Shown here one piece after another: positions 62,230 through 64,000 of a stretch of DNA of 64,000 nt (its first letter is position 1; each line of letters starts with the position of its first letter). Below the pieces are notes generated by a model. That model saw only the letters and a program-made list of their open reading frames with translations, made no database searches and was not told where the DNA came from. Made by a program: the position numbers and the translations under genes. Source of the stretch: Pycnococcus provasolii (lineage: Eukaryota > Chlorophyta > Pseudoscourfieldiophyceae > Pseudoscourfieldiales); contig CP150572.1 in assembly GCA_049487715.1 (NCBI GenBank), forward strand, positions 541,789-605,788, in the 5' to 3' direction.

Positions 62230-62880
62230 GATGCCTTTACAGGTGCCAAGGATTTGCAAGGCTGTTTTTCTATAGTGGGAGACGCCCCTTTGCAATTAAA
62301 TAAATCATTTTTGTGTAAGGGGGACCCCCCCGACAATCCTTGGGCTTTTTTTTCTCTACCAAAAAGGTCCAGAGGCTCAAATGGAAGCCTCCCTTGAACG
62401 GTGTTTTTTGGTCGGGCACCTGCTCGGTTAATTCGTATTTTCAATTAATAATTCGCTTGTATGGGAGGTTAAGGTGGCAAAACGGATTATTAAGCCACTG
62501 AAATGCCAGCGTACCCCTTGTTTCCGGAGGCCGTTTGGTCGAAGAATGCAATTAAAAAGCATTTTATATTTGGTGAAAGGTGTGTATTAGGCTGGCAAGG
62601 CTGGCAGATGGTTATAAAATGCCTGCCAGGATTGCATTCACAAAATTAACGGTGTATACCCTAACACTCCCCTTCCCTCTGCCGACCATTTTGGTCGAGC
62701 CCGACCAAAATGGTCCAGCCCGACCAAAATGGTCGACAAAATTTTTTTGTGCGGTATTGCGAAAACAAAGTGCCTGCGTTACTCCCCCCATCTGACTGGT
62801 TATGCCCATGCAAAAAAAACGCCATTGATTTTTTGCCGACCATTTTGGTCCAGCCCGACCAAAATGTATGGGGCTTTTTT
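62230..62880. other. Subtelomeric spacer with GACCAAAATGGTC palindromes
   Basis: I see no gene. Four 13-bp words of the form GACCATTTTGGTC or GACCAAAATGGTC lie at 62684, 62703, 62722 and 62838, with a partial fifth at 62857. The two forms are reverse complements, so adjacent copies form perfect hairpins. Confidence 0.6.
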
Positions 62881-63192
62881 TGGAACCCCCAATCCCAAAC
62901 CCTTAATTTCAAACCCCGCAATTTCTAAGTCTCAAACCCCCAATCTCAAACCCCAAAGTTTAAACCCCAATCTCAAACCCCTAATCATAAACCCCCAATC
63001 TTAAACCCCAAAGCTTAAACCCCAATCTCAAACCCCTCATCGTGAACCCCCAAACGTAAACCCCGAATCGTAAACCCCCAAACGTAAACCCCGAATCGTA
63101 AACCCCCAATCTTAAACCCCCAATCTCAAAACCCCAACCCAAACCCCCAATTGTATACCCCCAATCTCAAACCCCCAATCTCAAACCCCCAA
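62881..63192. repeat. Degenerate CCCCAATCTCAAA minisatellite
   Basis: This is a 14-15 bp tandem repeat of the form AACCCCCAATCTCAA with variants containing AACGTAA or ATCGTAA. It looks like a degenerate CCCTAA-derived satellite and leads into the 88-bp array. Confidence 0.85.
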
Positions 63193-63590
63193 TCTGTAAC
63201 CCTAACTGTAACCCTAACCCTAATCAAAAAACCCTAACCTTGGAACCCCCAATCTCAAACCCCCAATCTCAAACCCCCAATCTGTAACCCTAACTGTAAC
63301 CCTAACCCTAATCAAAAAACCCTAACCTTTGAACCCCCAATCTCGAACCCCCAATCTCAAACCCCGAATCTGTAACCCTAACTGTAACCCTAACCCTAAT
63401 CAAAAAACCCTAACCTTGGAACCCCCAATCTCGAACCCCCAATCTCAAACCCCGAATCTGTAACCCTAACTGTAACCCTAACCCTAATCAAAAAACCCTA
63501 ACCTTGGAACCCCCAATCCCGAACCCCCAATCTCAAACCCCCAATCTGTAACCTTAACTGTAACCCTAACCCTAATCAAAAAACCCAAAC
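63193..63590. repeat. 88-bp-period subtelomeric satellite
   Basis: Units begin at 63193, 63281, 63369, 63457 and 63545, a strict 88-bp spacing; the fifth unit is partial. Each unit joins CTGTAACCCTAACTG, a CCCTAACCCTAATC segment, an A-run and two or three CCCCAATCTCAAA words. The telomere-like parts read CCCTAA on the + strand, opposite to the terminal TTAGGG array. Confidence 0.9.
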
Positions 63591-63800
63591 CTTTAATTGG
63601 ACGGCAGAAACTGTCTGTTTGAATTGGAGGGCTACGATCTATTTGAGATGTGAAGGACACCTGGCATGACTTCGTTACCATTACAACTGGTGCATCCCCT
63701 TTTAATTGAATTGTTTTCTGCCCCGTCCCAGTCCCCGTCCCTTCTTGGAGGAGTGACTCAGACTCTGCTCTCCCTTCCCTCTCTCCTCCCGACATCTCCG
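63591..63800. other. Unique spacer before the telomere
   Basis: About 210 bp of non-repetitive sequence separates the satellite from the terminal array. I see no gene. Confidence 0.5.
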
Positions 63801-64000
63801 GTTAGGGTTAGGGTTAGGGTTAGGGTTAGGGTTAGGGTTAGGGTTAGGGTTAGGGTTAGGGTTAGGGTTAGGGTTAGGGTTAGGGTTAGGGTTAGGGTTA
63901 GGGTTAGGGTTAGGGTTAGGGTTAGGGTTAGGGTTAGGGTTAGGGTTAGGGTTAGGGTTAGGGTTAGGGTTAGGGTTAGGGTTAGGGTTAGGGTTAGGGT
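63801..64000 (+). repeat. Terminal telomere, TTAGGG array
   Basis: About 33 perfect TTAGGG units run to the end of the window with the G-rich strand 5' to 3' towards the end, the expected orientation for a right chromosome terminus. The window therefore ends at or within the telomere. Confidence 0.98.

Overview
This window is a chromosome end of a single-celled eukaryote. The last 200 bases are an uninterrupted TTAGGG array, preceded by about 4 kb of subtelomeric repeats, and the remaining 59 kb is a gene-dense arm. Most genes are single open frames starting in a good Kozak context (often CCATGG). Only one spliceosomal intron is clear (103 bp, GT-AG, in the NECAP gene). CEP44, Aurora kinase, a TFxP-repeat protein and POLD3 fit a dividing, probably centriole-bearing protist or alga. 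Metacaspase, an oxysterol-binding protein, a mitochondrial inner-membrane peptidase and a giant single-chain acetyl-CoA carboxylase are general eukaryotic features. The lineage cannot be fixed from this sequence; a stramenopile, haptophyte or similar protist is possible.

Layout, left to right. 1.8-9.7 kb: a multi-domain cyclic-nucleotide-binding protein (frame broken near 2.39 kb), the DNA polymerase delta subunit POLD3, Aurora kinase and a small coiled-coil protein. 10.15-13.76 kb: a tyrosine-recombinase (YR) retroelement with Ngaro/PAT-type split direct repeats. It keeps an apparently intact recombinase but has no reverse transcriptase. 13.8-31.9 kb: NECAP, a small reverse-strand frame, a 1453-residue protein with two membrane segments, a metacaspase, an EF-hand type II membrane protein with a beta-helix-like ectodomain, a TFxP-repeat protein and an SLC37-type sugar-phosphate exchanger. 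32.3 kb: a solitary 5S rRNA gene and a decayed WD40 fragment. 33-52 kb: a TFIIIC B-block subunit, a Na+/H+ exchanger, two unassigned proteins, a WD40 protein, CEP44, an oxysterol-binding protein, IMMP2 and TIP41. 52.6-59.2 kb: acetyl-CoA carboxylase. 59.4-64 kb: a MITE-like inverted repeat, a Ty3/gypsy integrase relic, duplicated subtelomeric modules with variant telomere repeats, a suspicious homopolymer block, an 88-bp-period satellite and the telomere.

Gene orientation largely alternates, giving many head-to-head pairs (POLD3/Aurora, TFIIIC/NHE, WD40/CEP44, ORP/IMMP2, TIP41/ACC) and tail-to-tail pairs. Several shared promoters carry telomere-like or palindromic motifs. Two convergent 3' intergenic regions carry the same hairpin-forming repeat. 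The most unusual items are the RT-less YR element, this dispersed hairpin repeat, an intergenic TACAGTA motif and the inverted-orientation subtelomeric satellite.
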